Shown here: piece after piece, positions 13,981 to 26,265 of the stretch
Layout of the letters: each line of letters opens with the position of its first letter
How positions within the stretch are numbered: position 1 is the first letter of the stretch
From: Plantago elongata
Lineage: Eukaryota; Streptophyta; Magnoliopsida; Lamiales; Plantaginaceae
Direction of reading: 5' to 3'
Assembly: GCA_036897095.1 (NCBI GenBank)
Contig: JAYMSP010000124.1
Location: 1 to 64,000 of the forward strand
Length of the DNA stretch: 64,000 bases
The notes under the pieces: model-generated
What the model saw: the letters and a program-made list of their open reading frames with translations, nothing else
What the model was told of the DNA's origin: nothing
Database searches by the model: none
Program-made: the position numbers and the translations under genes

Positions 13981-15020
13981 GTCTTGACCCGAACCGAAAG
14001 TTCAATTTGAAAGGATCCGACCCGAATTTGAAAGTAGATCTAAAATTATTACTATCTAAAAATATAAAAATGATTCGAAATCTGATCCGATCCGAAAATG
14101 ATCCAAAATTAATATATCTGAAAATGACCCAAAATGTGTTTTATATAATTAGTGCAACGTGCTTTAAGGCGATCGCGTCTTCATATTTTTTTAAGTTTTA
14201 ACATTTTTTTATTTACGCTCCTGCTTTTGCTCTCACCCTCGCTCATGCTCCAGGTGATCTCGGGTTATACACTTATACTAATAAAGAGCTAGACTAAGTC
14301 GTTAACTAAAAATGTTTTATATAAATAAAGTTCTTTTTTTCATTGTTCATAAAGATTAAAATTAAGTCCTATGAAAAAATGACATATTTGTCAAATTACA
14401 CTATTTAACAGAATTAAACAAACTATTATAAACAATGTGGAGAAGTAATCAAATCGAATTTTTATTCATGAAACGATACGATACGAAATGACATGAAGAT
14501 TTATTCGAAAACTGTCTGGATCAGTATAACACCCATTTCTAAATACACCCGAAAGAATTCAAATTATTTAGATTTAATGGCCAAAATCTCAATAACATCC
14601 GAACCTGAAAATATTCGACCTGAAAGAATTCGAAATATTTTAGTTCGAAAATGACCCAAATTCGAAAATATTCGACCCTAAACAATCCGAAATTTTTTTA
14701 TCCGAAAGGACCAAAACCCGAATAACATTCGAATTCAAAAATATTCGACCTGAAACATCCATTTTTTAAATCCGAAAGGACCCAAATTTGAGTAACATCC
14801 GAACTCCAATGTGAAGTGACCCGATCCGAAATGATCCAATCCAAAGCGACCTGAAATATCAATAATCTGAAATGACCCAAACCTGGTCATCATTTGAACC
14901 CGAACATCACCCGAACCCGACGCGAACTCCATATGACCCGAAATTGATCTGAAATAAAATGTAGACTAGAATGACCCGATTCAAATTGACCCGAACCGAA
15001 CCCGATTAAAATGACCCGAT
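13981..15020. repeat. Degenerate array of cccgaa-type short repeats
   Basis: Two blocks (13981-14125 and 14450-15020) are built from loosely repeated gacccgaa, atccgaaa and aatattcgacc motifs all in the same orientation, separated by a non-repetitive spacer. Similar arrays occur inside plant DNA transposons as subterminal repeats, but I could not find matching inverted ends here. ORFs across it are by-products of the repeat. Confidence 0.6.
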
Positions 15021-15051
15021 TGTCATGTATATTTAAGGTCATGTTTAGTAA

Positions 15052-15145
15052 AACTAGCTGAAAAGTTAGTTGGTAGCTTTTTTTAAAAAAACTAACTTAA
15101 TTAGCTTCTTAAACCAGCTAGCTTTTCAGCTAACTTGTTTAAGAA
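15052..15145. repeat. Imperfect palindrome (foldback)
   Basis: The arm ctagctgaaaagttagttgg faces gctagcttttcagctaac about 60 bases on, so the single strand can fold into a long imperfect hairpin. It may be a small foldback MITE; the phrase gtttag occurs just outside each arm but no clear target duplication was found. Confidence 0.45.
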
Positions 15146-15670
15146 GCCGTGTGTTTAGATAGTGAGTTTTTTATTGAAAAAAAATTACTGAGGTAAAAAG
15201 CTAGTGATAAATCGATTTAATCATGAAGTACATACTTCCTAATTTTAGTTGATAATGACAGTTAGCTATAAATACTCTCCCGTTTTGAGAGAGTTCAATC
15301 AATTCACTCATTCTTTCGTTTCTATGTTGAAGTTCTGTAACATTACAACTTATCCATTGATCAATAGAGTTGCAAGGAAATTGTCGATTTTATAACAATT
15401 ATATATCTTAAACTTAGAAAATCAAAATATATGAAAAAACGATTACATTTATCATATCTCATCAAGAACATACATACGAGATGGATACATATATAACATA
15501 TATATATATATATATTTATACCATCGTCGACACTATATATAATTGTATACCTACTAATTTGTAGTTATATATATTTAACTACTCGATTAACAATAAAATA
15601 TTTAGTAATTATGAACTAGTTGAGCTTAGGTTCGATTGATCAACATAAGGCATGCAATATATAATTAGAA
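15146..15670. other. Intergenic, 3' flank of the minus-strand regulator gene
   Basis: Contains a TA dinucleotide run at about 15498-15518. Otherwise AT-rich, probably including the 3' UTR of the gene that ends at 15671. Confidence 0.5.
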
Positions 15671-17675
15671 TTAATCTGATTGGTGGACATTCTTTTGGCT
15701 CCAGCTCCTGATAGCTTGCACTACGGCTCCTCGAACAACCTGAGCATCTATGCTCTCCGAACATTGCCCTTCGTTCTGCCATTTAATTTAACCACAGTGA
15801 TATTAATCGAGTATTTAAAAAAAAAAAATTAAGAAAGTAAAAAATGCAACTGATGGATGGAATTGAGTGTTTAAACTCTTAAATTCTAGTACTAATTAAT
15901 TAGTTACTAAAGTTATTTATCTGAGAAAACAAGAGTTAAAAAGAGATCTGCAGTAGAAATGAATTAGTCCATAATTGTGTTTTATGAGAAGGTGATCAGA
16001 TTAGTAATTAGGTAGACTCTAGAAGCACGTATGCAACATGCATGATGTATTTATTGATCAGAAAAGATCGATCGAAATGGGAATAATTGATATCATCTAA
16101 CATCTATGAAGAGATATTTTGTTTTATAGGTTGCACGTGAACTAAATATTTGATCAACAATTATGGAAAGGATGGGAAAAAAACACGGTTGTACGTATAT
16201 ACTGGAATAATCCAAAACAAAAAAGTGATGGATATTAATGAAATGCATTATTACAAATGAATTACCTCGCCAAGAGCTTCAAGGTGAAAGTTGTGAGAAG
16301 AAGAAGCCCTAAATTCAAGAACTTCAAGTCCCAAATTCTCAAATGCTTCCAGTATTGACTCTAGTAATCCAGGGCAATTGTTCTCCGAATACACGTTTAT
16401 CTGAAAACCTTTTTCTACACTTTCGATTTTAACCATCTGCACAATTATACATAATTAGTTTTCTTCACTGATCAACAATTAATATCATTCACTACTTCTA
16501 GTCCTGATATATATAATGGAGTATATATTTACTAATCATCTTAATAGCTTTTCGAAATTGCATTCAAAACAATAATTCACACAAACATTATGTACTTGTA
16601 GTCTTTACAGTAGTACTCTACTAAAGTATTTCTCTTCTTTTTCTTATCTTATCTAATAAAATTTATTTGCCATCTGTTAAAAAGATCCATAGTTATCCAG
16701 CTAGCTAGTGATCTGCTGCATTCTTGAAAAGTTTTTCGAACAGTTTTTGCATATATAGAAATAGAATATATCACGAATTGATTAGGCCGGATTGCTTAAA
16801 TATTTCAGATCACAATTCTACTGTAGTAGTGGGACGGAAGGAGTATGAACTAAGCTAGCGCCACGTGAAGTATATAAGACTAGTGTAACATATACTAGCT
16901 ACATGCATATATATACACAGACCACAGTATACATAAATAAGATGATCCTACTACATTATTCAAGAATTAATTGATGGATATATTATCAGCACTCCAGGTT
17001 ATGGTAAATTGAGATTATAACTAGCTTGTAAAGAATAAAGATGTTATATATGTCAGAACATACGCACCGCAGGTAGTGAATTATGCTGTGTACTACTGCT
17101 TGATTCTAGTTCTTGAGTTAGTTTTTCTACTCTTCCCTTCAACTCTTGTATATACCTAGTCGCATCAACAACAATTGATGCCTTGTTCACCTGCAATGCC
17201 CGCATGAACACACATATATATTCTCTTCATCATCAAACTTACTTTAATTTAATTACATAGAATCAATCAAATAAGCTAAGATACTTGCAAAATTAATGAA
17301 TCATGCTATATATAGCTATACTAATAATTCATATTCGGCTGAGAAAACAATAAACTAAGATACTTTACTTACCCTGTATAGAAGTATATTAGTCCCATAT
17401 ATAGAAGAGCAACGTACTATTATCTACTATACCTATTCTTTTTCCCCAAATTCATGATGACTAGTTACAATTCTAAAGCTGAGATGAGCTACATAAGCAT
17501 GAAATCAATAGAATTTAAAATTAATAACAAGATACCGGCCTAATTATAGGTATAAAAATGCATACACATATGTGATTAATAAAAGTGGAAGAACCCTAGC
17601 TACATGTATATTTATACGTACAGAAGAAGACTTAACAGCAGACCGCAACTGCTCCATGTTTTCATCCAAATCCAT
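15671..17675 (-). CDS. Atypical bHLH-type regulator with C-terminal ACT-like domain, 150 aa
   Basis: Four exons fit one frame: 17622-17675, 17068-17190, 16266-16436 and 15671-15775, all with GT-AG introns, giving 150 residues. Residues 1-50 (MDLDENMEQL, then SIVVDATRYIQELKGRVEKL) form the end of a helix-loop-helix with a leucine-zipper-like helix, but the DNA-contacting basic region is missing. Residues about 60-115 (KGFQINVYSENNCPGLLES, LEAFENLGLEVLE) are an ACT-like dimerisation domain, and the tail IDAQVVRGAVVQAI is typical of the Arabidopsis At2g40435/At3g56220 type, described there as SCREAM-like or bHLH-like regulators. Such proteins probably act in the nucleus by dimerising with full bHLH proteins; that role is inferred. 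The N-terminus is shorter than I expect for the family, so a further upstream exon is possible. Intron 2 holds a Stowaway-like end (gggacggaaggagta) near 16829. Confidence 0.85.
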
Positions 17676-18365
17676 CGATGTAGATTGTTGTGATTGATAG
17701 TATTAATCTAGCTATATCAATCGATCAAAACACGAACAAAAATAAAATCACAGGGTGCAATAATTAATAGTTGCACTTAGCTTGAAATTAACCAAACACA
17801 GCTTTGCTAGCTGCTAGTTCATATATATGCTAATGGAAATAGTCCATTTAGCCATCCTATTTAAAGACAAGAGGAAGAGAAGAGCTCTCATCACATCAAA
17901 CTATTAATTATAATTTTTATTTATTAATAAATGAATGTATAGGAAAGGAACTGTTTGTTTGTTTGATGCATGATGAGTACTACATTACATTCCAACGAGC
18001 TCATACACTAGTGATCGATTATGACGTCAATATTATCACCATACATGGCATGGATCATATAATATAAGCCTCGCTTACTAATTAAGTTAATGAGCAGCTT
18101 AATGACAAACTTGCCCTTTCCTATTACCTCTCATGACAAACGCGTGGACTCACATGATCAATCATATATTATCAATCCCAAACTCGTCTATGTCCATGTC
18201 GTCCAAATTTGGGTTTAGCTTATACAAACGGGATATTGTGTTATGAATGAATATGCTCGGTAGTCTCGAATTTAAATTCTTACATTTTATTTTTAAAATA
18301 TTTTAATTTTAATTTTTCATATTAATTTTAGAAGTTATATATATTTTTTACTTTATTCACTATCA
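17676..18365. other. Intergenic: promoter side of the regulator gene, then LINE boundary
   Basis: Upstream of the minus-strand ATG at 17675. Contains a TTTAAATA-like site on the minus strand near 17860 that could serve as a TATA element; otherwise AT-rich with nothing distinctive. Confidence 0.45.
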
Positions 18366-21300
18366 CTGCTTCCAGTGGTTTATTGTGTATTTGGGATTCT
18401 TCTGTGCTTGTTCGGCAGGAGGTCTGGGGTGATACTGGTGTATTGGGAGTGTCGGGTTTATGGATGGGGGAGTTTGTGCATATTGTGAATGTTTATAGTC
18501 TGTATAACTTAGCTGGAAAGCGTGTTGTTTGGAAAGCGATAGAGGAGTGCATGGAGGGGAAAGCTAGTGAGAGATGGTTCATATGTGGTGACTTAATGCT
18601 ATACGTACGGAGTGTGTCGGAGAGACGAGGGGTAGGGAGGAGTGTTCGTAAGCCTGAATTGCAGGAATTAATTGCGTTCATTTTTCGGCTTAGGTTGATT
18701 GATCTTCCGTTGGAAAGACGTAAGTTTACTTGGTATAGAGACAATGGTAGATGTGGAAGTCACATTGATTGGTTTTTACTTTCAGCCGAGTGGCTACATT
18801 TTGGGCTCAAAAGGTGCGTGTCGGATCATGTTGCTATTCTCTTAAAGGAGAATGTTGTGGATTGGGGGCCGAAACCTTTTTAATTTCTTCGAGGATGGTT
18901 GTCGGAGAAAGCTTTTAAGGAGATGGTGGTGGTGGAATGGAATAGTTTTGAGGTGAAGGGATGGAGTGGCTTTGTGCTTATGGAGAAGATGAAAAATATT
19001 AAGATCAAGATTAAAGAGTGGCATCGGGCAAATTTTGGTAACATTGATCACCGAATAAAAGAGAAGGTGGATGAGATGGCCTCTCTTGATGTGGCAATGG
19101 AAAATGGGGCTGCGGGGTAAGAGTTTGGTGCGGCAAGGAGGGCTGTGTGGTGCGATTTGGAGCACCTACTCCTCTTTAAAGATCGGACTCGTTTCCAACA
19201 GTCGCGGCTTCGTTGGTTCAAGGAAGGGAATGCGAATTCCGCATTCTTTCACAAGTACGTGGAGCAAAAAGGCCGTTCTAAGGGTCTGCGAGGGGTTCGT
19301 ATTGGTGGTAGAGGCTAGATGGTGTTGAAGAGGTGAAAGCAGGAATAAGGGACCATTTTGTGCATGTTTTTTCTGCCGGACATCAGAGAGCAGGTGGGTT
19401 GTCGAAGACTATGAGGCGCAGCCTGATTGGGGCCAGTTTAGAGGCTGCAGTCAGCTTGAAGCTGGAGCAGCACTTCACGAAAACTCAAATTCGATATGTT
19501 GTGTGGGAGTGTGGGCTAGATCGGTGCCCGGGTCCGGATGGGTTTAGTTTTCACTTCTTTCGGACTTTTTGGGACATTATATGGGCTGATTTTGTGGCTT
19601 TTTTGGAGGAGTTTCACTCCAGTTCGAAACTTGTTCGCGGTATTAATGCTTCCTTCATTACTTTAATTCCTAAGGTGGCGTCTCCTGTGGCGATTGAGGA
19701 GTACCGCCCCATTTCTTTGATTGGTGGGATTGATAAGGTTTTGACGAAGGTGTTATCGAATAGGATTGCTCAAGTATAGGATGTGGTGATTTTGGGTAAT
19801 TAGTCCGATTTTATTAGTGGTAGAAATATTCTGGATGGAGTGGTTATTGCTAATGAACTGGTGGATGACGCAAAGAAGAAGAAGAAGAAGAAGAAGAAGA
19901 AGAGGAAAAAGAGTTTGTTCTTATTCAAGATTGATTTTGCAAAAGCATATGATTCGGTCCGGTGGGATTTCTTGGTTGATATGATGCGAAATTTGGGGTT
20001 TGGGGAGGTTTGGTGTTCTTGGATTATGGAATGTGTGTCTTCGGCGGAGGCTTCAGTTCTTGTGAATGGCAGTCCTTCTGGCTTGTTTAGCTGGAGAAAG
20101 GCTTGAGACAAGGCGATCCTCTTTCGCCGTTCCTCTTTCTTATTATCGCCGAGGGCTTGAGTCGTATTATGCAACAGGTGTGTGCTAATGGGCATTTTAG
20201 ACCGTTTCGAGTGGGTTCGAAGGGTGTAGAGGTATCCCATCTTCAGTATGCTGATGATTTTATCCTTTTTCGTGAGGCTTCTGGTGAGAATATCAGGGTT
20301 CTTAAATGTGTGTTGCGGTGCTTTGAGTGGATGTATGGTCTGAAAATTAATTTTCAGAAGAGTTGTTTGAGGGGTGTAGGTGTGGAGAAGGAGTGTTTAG
20401 AGGTTTGGGCGAAATCTCTTAACTATGGGGTTGACTCGATACCATTTAATTTTTTGGGTCTTCCTGTTGGCGCAAAGCATAGTGACAAGAGGGTCTGGTG
20501 CAAGGTGATCGATCGTATGAGTGGTAGATTGCAGAGATGGGAGAATAACTTTCTTTCGCTTGGTGGACGACTCGTACTCACAAAGGCAGTGTTAACCTCC
20601 GTACCTATATACTCCCTCTCCTTTTTCAAAGCCCCTGTTTCTATTTTGAACCAATTTAAATGCTTGCAACGTAATTTTTTATGTGGTGGGTCTTTGGGTG
20701 GGTCTCGTAAATTGGCTTGGGTAAAATGGAAGGTGATTTGTAGGTCTAAGGAGGAGGGTGGTCTAGGTGTGAAAAAACATGGAGGATTTCAATTTGTCTT
20801 TGCTAGGCAAGTGGGTGTGGAGGTTTCTGTATGGTGGCGAGGCTTTGTGGTTGAGGGTGCTTAGGTCTAAGTATGGTGACTTTCTTAGTTGTGTGGAGAA
20901 GGCTGATCGGGGTAGAGTGTAGGGTTCTGGTTGGTCGTCGTGGTGGAGGGATTTGGTCAAATGGGTGGGGAAGAGGGGCTGGTTGGTGGAACATCTTCGA
21001 CGTAGGGTAGGGTATGGGAGGTCGATTAGATTCTGGAAGGATGTTTGGGTTTGTAGTGGTGTCTGAAGCTTTCCTGAGATTATATAGGTTGGAGTCTAGT
21101 CCGGGGTGTTTGGTTTTCGATCATCTGGCGGTGGTGGACGAGTTAGTGGTGGCTAGGTGGGGATGGAGACGTCATGTGCTGGAGTAGGAGAGCAGTGGGC
21201 GTATGCTCTCTGATCTCGCAGTCAATTCGTGCAGGTTCTCCGAGTCTGCAGATTCTTGGCTTTGGCGTGCGGCTCCGGACAATTGCTATTCGGTGCGGAT

Positions 21301-22389
21301 GGGGTTCAACATATTTGGTGCGCAGCGGCTGGCAACAGAGGAGGACAGAATGCTGGACGTTTCTCGGCTGATTTGGAACAAGTTGGCTCCTTTAAAGGTC
21401 AATATATTCGTGTGAAAATTGGTCCTTGGTCGGCTTCCGTCCTTGAAAATTTTGAAGAAGAGAAGGATCATTCACAAGGCTCAACAAATTTATCGCAAGC
21501 TTTGTGTTGATGATATAGAGGAGTCCGTGTCACATATCTTCTTTGAGTGCAAATAGGATGTCTAAGTTGGAATTCAATGAGTTTGTGGTGGGGATCGAGT
21601 CTATTATGGAGCTCTCTGATGCTCGTAGTTCGATTGTGGAGTTCTCTCAGCTTGTCTCGTCGCGATGTTGGTCTAGATGGCAGGCGATATGGCACTGCGT
21701 GATTTGGCAAATTTGGCATGCGCGCAATGACATGATGTTCTAGGGTGTTTCAATCTCCTTGGCAGAATTGGCTACCCGAGTGCGCTGCTCCGTGTGGTGT
21801 TGGTTTCAAAGCAAAGGAAGAGTGGCAAGTTCTTACAATCTTTCAGACTGGGAGGTGTGCCCGCGTGGGGTTCTGAATCTTCCGTTGGTTAATGAGCTGG
21901 AGCAGGCTGCTCCTTAGTTTCTTGGGGTCGTTTCACTTGTCAGCAGGGCACTTAGTGCTGCTACTATTTCCTATTTCGTGTGGCGAGCCGGTTGCCTGAA
22001 TGGTGAATCACTCTCTAATTCTTTCTCTCTATCTAAGAGAGTGTTCAACCATTTTGAGGTCTTGTTCATCCCTATACTCTTGACTCAATCCTTTCGAGGT
22101 TGAGACATGCTAGACGAGGGGATGACATTACCGTACTTTCGACTTGTTGGGCAGAATAGGGGTGGGAGTTGGTGTGGAGTGTGCTGCTGGTTGGGGAAAT
22201 TGGTGTCGCAAGCAGGGGTCGCCCGTTACGGCGGATCTTGGGGTTGTTCTTAGTCTTTTCTTCAGTCGCTTTCTTATTTGTGCGTTCTTTTTAGTTTTCG
22301 TATTTTGGGATGTAATTATTCTTGTGTACAGTGCCTACGTTTCCAGATTTTGAATACTTCTGGTGTTCTAACCTTGGTGTTATAATATA
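18366..22389 (+). mobile_element. 5'-truncated, inactive L1-type LINE
   Basis: A non-LTR retrotransposon lacking ORF1 and the front of the endonuclease. The endonuclease C-terminal half is at 18366-18880 (WFICGDL, FTWYRDNG, SHIDWFLL, SDH, WGPKPF). Reverse transcriptase follows: EYRPISLI near 19700, [11 protein letters not shown] near 19935, QGDPLSPFLF near 20110, the catalytic YADD at 20247-20258, then LGLPVG and GGRLVLTKAVL. A zinc-binding zf-RVT region lies at about 21240-21560 (WNKLAPLKV, GRLPS). The frame is broken repeatedly: stops after 18880, 19116 and 19776, a frame change near 20100 just before the QGDP motif, another near 20860 and more in the zf-RVT part, so the copy is dead. GDFN of active endonucleases reads GDLM. 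No clear target duplication was found; a Stowaway MITE adjoins the 3' end. Confidence 0.92.
19872..19904 (+). repeat. (AAG)n microsatellite inside the LINE reverse transcriptase
   Basis: About ten AAG units in the same frame as the reverse transcriptase, encoding a lysine run between ELVDDA and the [11 protein letters not shown] motif. Plant LINEs normally have a short basic stretch at this place, so this is an expansion of an existing lysine/arginine-rich linker. Confidence 0.85.
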
Positions 22390-22391
22390 TA

Positions 22392-22630
22392 CTCCCTCCG
22401 TCCCGGTTTGGAAGTCCCGCTTTCCATTATGGTTGTCCTGGTTTGGAAGTCCCGCTTCCTCAAATAGAAAATCTATCTCCTACTTTATACATTATCTCTC
22501 ATACTTTATTTACTATTTCTCATATTTTATCCAATCACATCCATGATTTATTACCTTATTTCCTACTTCATCACTTTTTTTTAAAACTTGTGTCCGGTCC
22601 CGCGGAACTTTCAAACCGGAACGGAGAAAG
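22392..22630. mobile_element. Stowaway-type MITE
   Basis: A 239-bp element. The left end ctccctccgtcccggtttgg is mirrored on the right by ccggaacggagaaag, and TA lies on both sides (22390-22391 and 22631-22632), the Tc1/mariner-type target duplication used by Stowaway. The left arm holds a nearly repeated tggtttggaagtcccgctt. No coding capacity; it would need a mariner-like transposase supplied elsewhere. Confidence 0.88.
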
Positions 22631-22766
22631 TATACTTTACCTCTTAAAACCTCTATCTTATCCACATTCATTTTTAGTATCAATATTTATTCTACTTTTA
22701 TCATTCTTTCAAAATTTGTGGTCGGATCAGTGAAAAATTGAATCCTCACCCACATATACTATGTGA

Positions 22767-22814
<48 letters not shown>
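22767..22814. repeat. (ATT)n microsatellite, about 16 units
   Basis: Uninterrupted ATT trinucleotide run; a good candidate for a polymorphic marker. Confidence 0.95.
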
Positions 22815-24611
22815 GTATATATTAGTGTCATTTATGTGCACATAAGGGTGAGGTGAGGACGTGAGGTGACATGGTGAAGATTGGCTTGTTGTCCGTCCAT
22901 AGAGTTTTAGAACCCCCGTGAGAAGTTTTTGGACCCATTGTGTACTACAGCTAGCTCTATATAACTGTACTAAAATCCTAACAAACACGTTTTAGCGTGT
23001 CATTGTGGCACTTGCTAATAAACAATTTCTACTTAAAACTTAATTAAATATATGTAGTAACTTTTTTAATGAGTTTTTGGGTAAAGTAATGGTGTGTACG
23101 TTACCCTAAAAACCCTTTCATCTTGTATGGAAACCCTACGATAACATAATTCTATGTCGTTCCATTGTTATTCCGCCTAATTTGGAGGAGATTAACCTTC
23201 AACATTTAACTAAGCAAGATGAATATGCCAATACATGCTAGATAACTAGTGACTAATTTTCTTTACATCTAGAATCGATCTACTCTGAGGCTTGTTTGAT
23301 GATAATAGAGTACTTTGAATCCTCAAGCAAGTTTGGTTAGGATTGATTGATGCATTACATTGAACTCGGTAGCATTTCTTACATTGTTTGTAACCTCTAC
23401 GAATTATCAATAAAAAATTTATTAATAAAAAACAAACTGTTTTTATGAGTTAATTACTTGAATTATAGTAAAAGAGTATTTTTAATATTTTACAATTTTA
23501 AATTACATATGTATTTTGATTACATGTATTATTGATGAATGTTATATGAAATTATCAAAACATATTCATCACAAACTCCTTATCTTTTTTATAATATTTT
23601 CACTTTAATTTTGGAATTTCCTTCTATTTTTTAACACGAACGACGAACTGAACTGTTTGCAAATAAAATCTTAACAAACACAAATTAACAAAGATAAACA
23701 TCTTAAAATCTTAACGAACCTAACATAAACAAGTATTTGAGATACTTGGCGAACATGAACACTCACACGAGCATGAAAATTCTTAATGTATCAACGCTCG
23801 TTAAACTCCAATATATGCCGTTTGTTCAATTTGAAATACACCCCTACATGACTCAGATCAATATACCACATAATGTTGTCAGGGTGAATGCATGATGTGC
23901 TTCATTGCTTCTTGAATTATGTGTTCATGTATTGGATCATGAACATGATCGAAAAACCATCATATATTATATTGGATGTGTAGGTTTAGATGAAAAATTA
24001 AAATTATATAAAAAAAAGATTACGGAAGATTACCAAATCGGAAGACTAGAACGGTAAATAAGTGGATGGTAAACCATGTATATATAGTAGCAAATTGGTA
24101 AGATTAGAGAGTTAAAAGAGGATGGAGTAGCATGTAGAGAAACTAGTGCGAAATAGTATAGAGTTAAAAGTTAAGTTGAAGGAAAAAGAATTAGTTGATA
24201 AATAGTACCAGAGTTAAAGATGAATTAAATAAATTGTGTTTGTGGTAGTGTTAAAAAATTATAGAGTTTATACTTTATAAGATTGTTTATATATAAATGA
24301 TTGTTAAATTGTGATGTGGGTTAGATGAAATGATGCATTTAATTATTTTTATGGTTAACTAGTTGATTGGTAATATTGTTTTGAGATTGTTATGCTTTGT
24401 TTTCTTCATTTGAAAAGTTATTAATTTAAATTCAATTCTAGTTTATATCAATTCTACGTAGTTAATTTTTACAATTTGGTTCAATTAGCTCCATTGAATT
24501 CAGATCAATTACAGTTCTATTCAGACAAATAGAATAAAGCCGTATCAATAGTTTATAAGCTTGAGAAGCTTATTTTCTTTATAAGTTTATTACATAAACG
24601 ATTAGTTTATT
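22815..24611. other. Intergenic, nothing recognised
   Basis: AT-rich without coding character on either strand. Confidence 0.6.
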
Positions 24612-24621
24612 AACTACTTAA

Positions 24622-24696
24622 TCAGTTCAGTTGGTAAGATGCTCTCCTACAACTAATAAATCGGGAGTTCGTATCACTTTTAGCCGTTTAGAAAAA
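24622..24696 (+). mobile_element. Short tRNA-derived SINE, copy 3
   Basis: A 75-bp body with A box (cagttcagttggtaag), diverged B box (gggagttcgtatc), the conserved tail ttttagccgtttag and an A tract. The flanking repeat aactacttaa at 24612-24621 and 24697-24706 is the target duplication. More diverged than copy 2. Confidence 0.8.
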
Positions 24697-24706
24697 AACT
24701 ACTTAA

Positions 24707-26141
24707 AGATAAATACTTTAATAGCTACAAGCAATTTTATCAATTAGTTTCGTAACATAGAGCTTTAATATAATTGAAAAATAAGTAGAGTTAAGGAAAG
24801 TAGGATGGAAAGAGAAGAATAGTTATTAAGTGGGTTATGAATTAAGAAAAAGAAATTTCATCCAAAATAACCTTAATCTTGAAAGAATATATTTAAAAAC
24901 TTTTCAGTTCATATTTGATGTTAGGTCTCCCTTCTAAATCCCTCTCACAATAAGTGTAGGATTCGTATATCATTTAATATGAATTTCATATTCATTGTGA
25001 GTATGGGTGCATCGGAAGATTCGATATTTACGAAAACATATACTGGCATATTAAAATATATCCATGTTCAAAATAAAAGTAGTGATATTTCATTCCAAAT
25101 CTGTATCATAGTTAATTAAACTTGATTTTATCCTACTCCTCTATATTTTATGTATTTTGAGGTAGTCTCGAATTAGAATGATCCCAACAAATTAATTTGC
25201 ATTACCAATGAAGTAATATTTCTATCCACGCATGATCCCACCAATTTTATGTTCATTATATATTGAATCATAAAACTTCATTTATTATACAATAAAATTA
25301 TCCCACACAATAAATAATAAATAATATTACAAAATTATATATTTTTACATTTAAAAGTAAACTTCATCTCACAGTTTTATCCCTTATTATGTATTAAAAT
25401 TTTCATGTAAATTACACGTCAATTCTAAATGAATCTAGTAATATTTTAAAGTTTTAGTTTAGATTAAATAATTTGTATAATGCCAGTTGCACCGTTTGTA
25501 AATTTTCGTTCTAAATTTGTTACTATTATGATTAATATATATTCACGTACGAAACATTATCTTTCTTTCATTTATTTATTATATTCTCAAATTTTAAATA
25601 AACTCTCATAACATAATTCTTACAATTTACAACTTGTAATAAATAGATCGATCCGTCAATCGAAATAAATTAAAATATAAGTATCGAATATATATTAGTA
25701 TTTTCAATAAATAAATTTAACACACGGGTATAAAGCAATATTTAGGAGTACATATAGAGAGAATGAAAATATATAGAAATAAAAGTTGTCGATAGAACAG
25801 TATCCATGCAGGTGCAGAAAGACAAATAAGCAAGTACCCACCTGCTCACATGTGTGCATTAATCATCACAACAAAACACATTTTTACAGCTTCTACCACC
25901 TTTGTCTCCTGCCCTAATTCCAATATCTCATTTCCATTTTATTATACTCCATATGGCAACCAACAATTAATATAATTCACTCTGTAAACAAAGAATCTCT
26001 AGCTATTCTTGTTCTGAACTAAAAGGAAGAATAGAGCATGGTACAAATTAATTAATGTATGTGGTATGTAGGATCATGATCGTAAGTACAACATTATTAT
26101 ACAGTGTTATTGGTTATAATAATGGAGAGATTCTTCTATAT
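24707..26141. other. Intergenic, nothing recognised
   Basis: AT-rich sequence with no ORF above background and no clear repeat structure. Confidence 0.55.
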
Positions 26142-26168
26142 ACTGAATTTTAAGCAAAAGATAAACTT

Positions 26169-26238
26169 TTCTCTTTTTAAAATGATTAAAGGTGACTCGA
26201 ATTTACGACCTATTGATTGAAAGGGAAGCGGCTTATCA
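26169..26238 (-). mobile_element. Short tRNA-derived SINE, copy 4 (inverted)
   Basis: On the minus strand this reads attcagttgataagccgctt, then aataggtcg, a B-box remnant attcgagtcacc and a tail that becomes A-rich, matching the family. It lies between direct repeats of 27 bases (26142-26168 and 26239-26265) that agree at 24 positions, an unusually long target duplication. Confidence 0.75.
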
Positions 26239-26265
26239 ACTGAATTTTAAGTATATGATAAACTT

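Noticed and set aside
13887-14201. 104-aa ORF
   Set aside because: Lies in the cccgaa repeat array; its Asp/Pro/Asn pattern reflects the repeat.
16829-16843. Complete Stowaway MITE in the regulator gene intron
   Set aside because: Only one end (gggacggaaggagta) is visible; no matching opposite end within 300 bases.
19800-20240. 146-aa minus-strand ORF
   Set aside because: It is the antisense of the LINE reverse transcriptase and contains a long Phe run from the AAG repeat.
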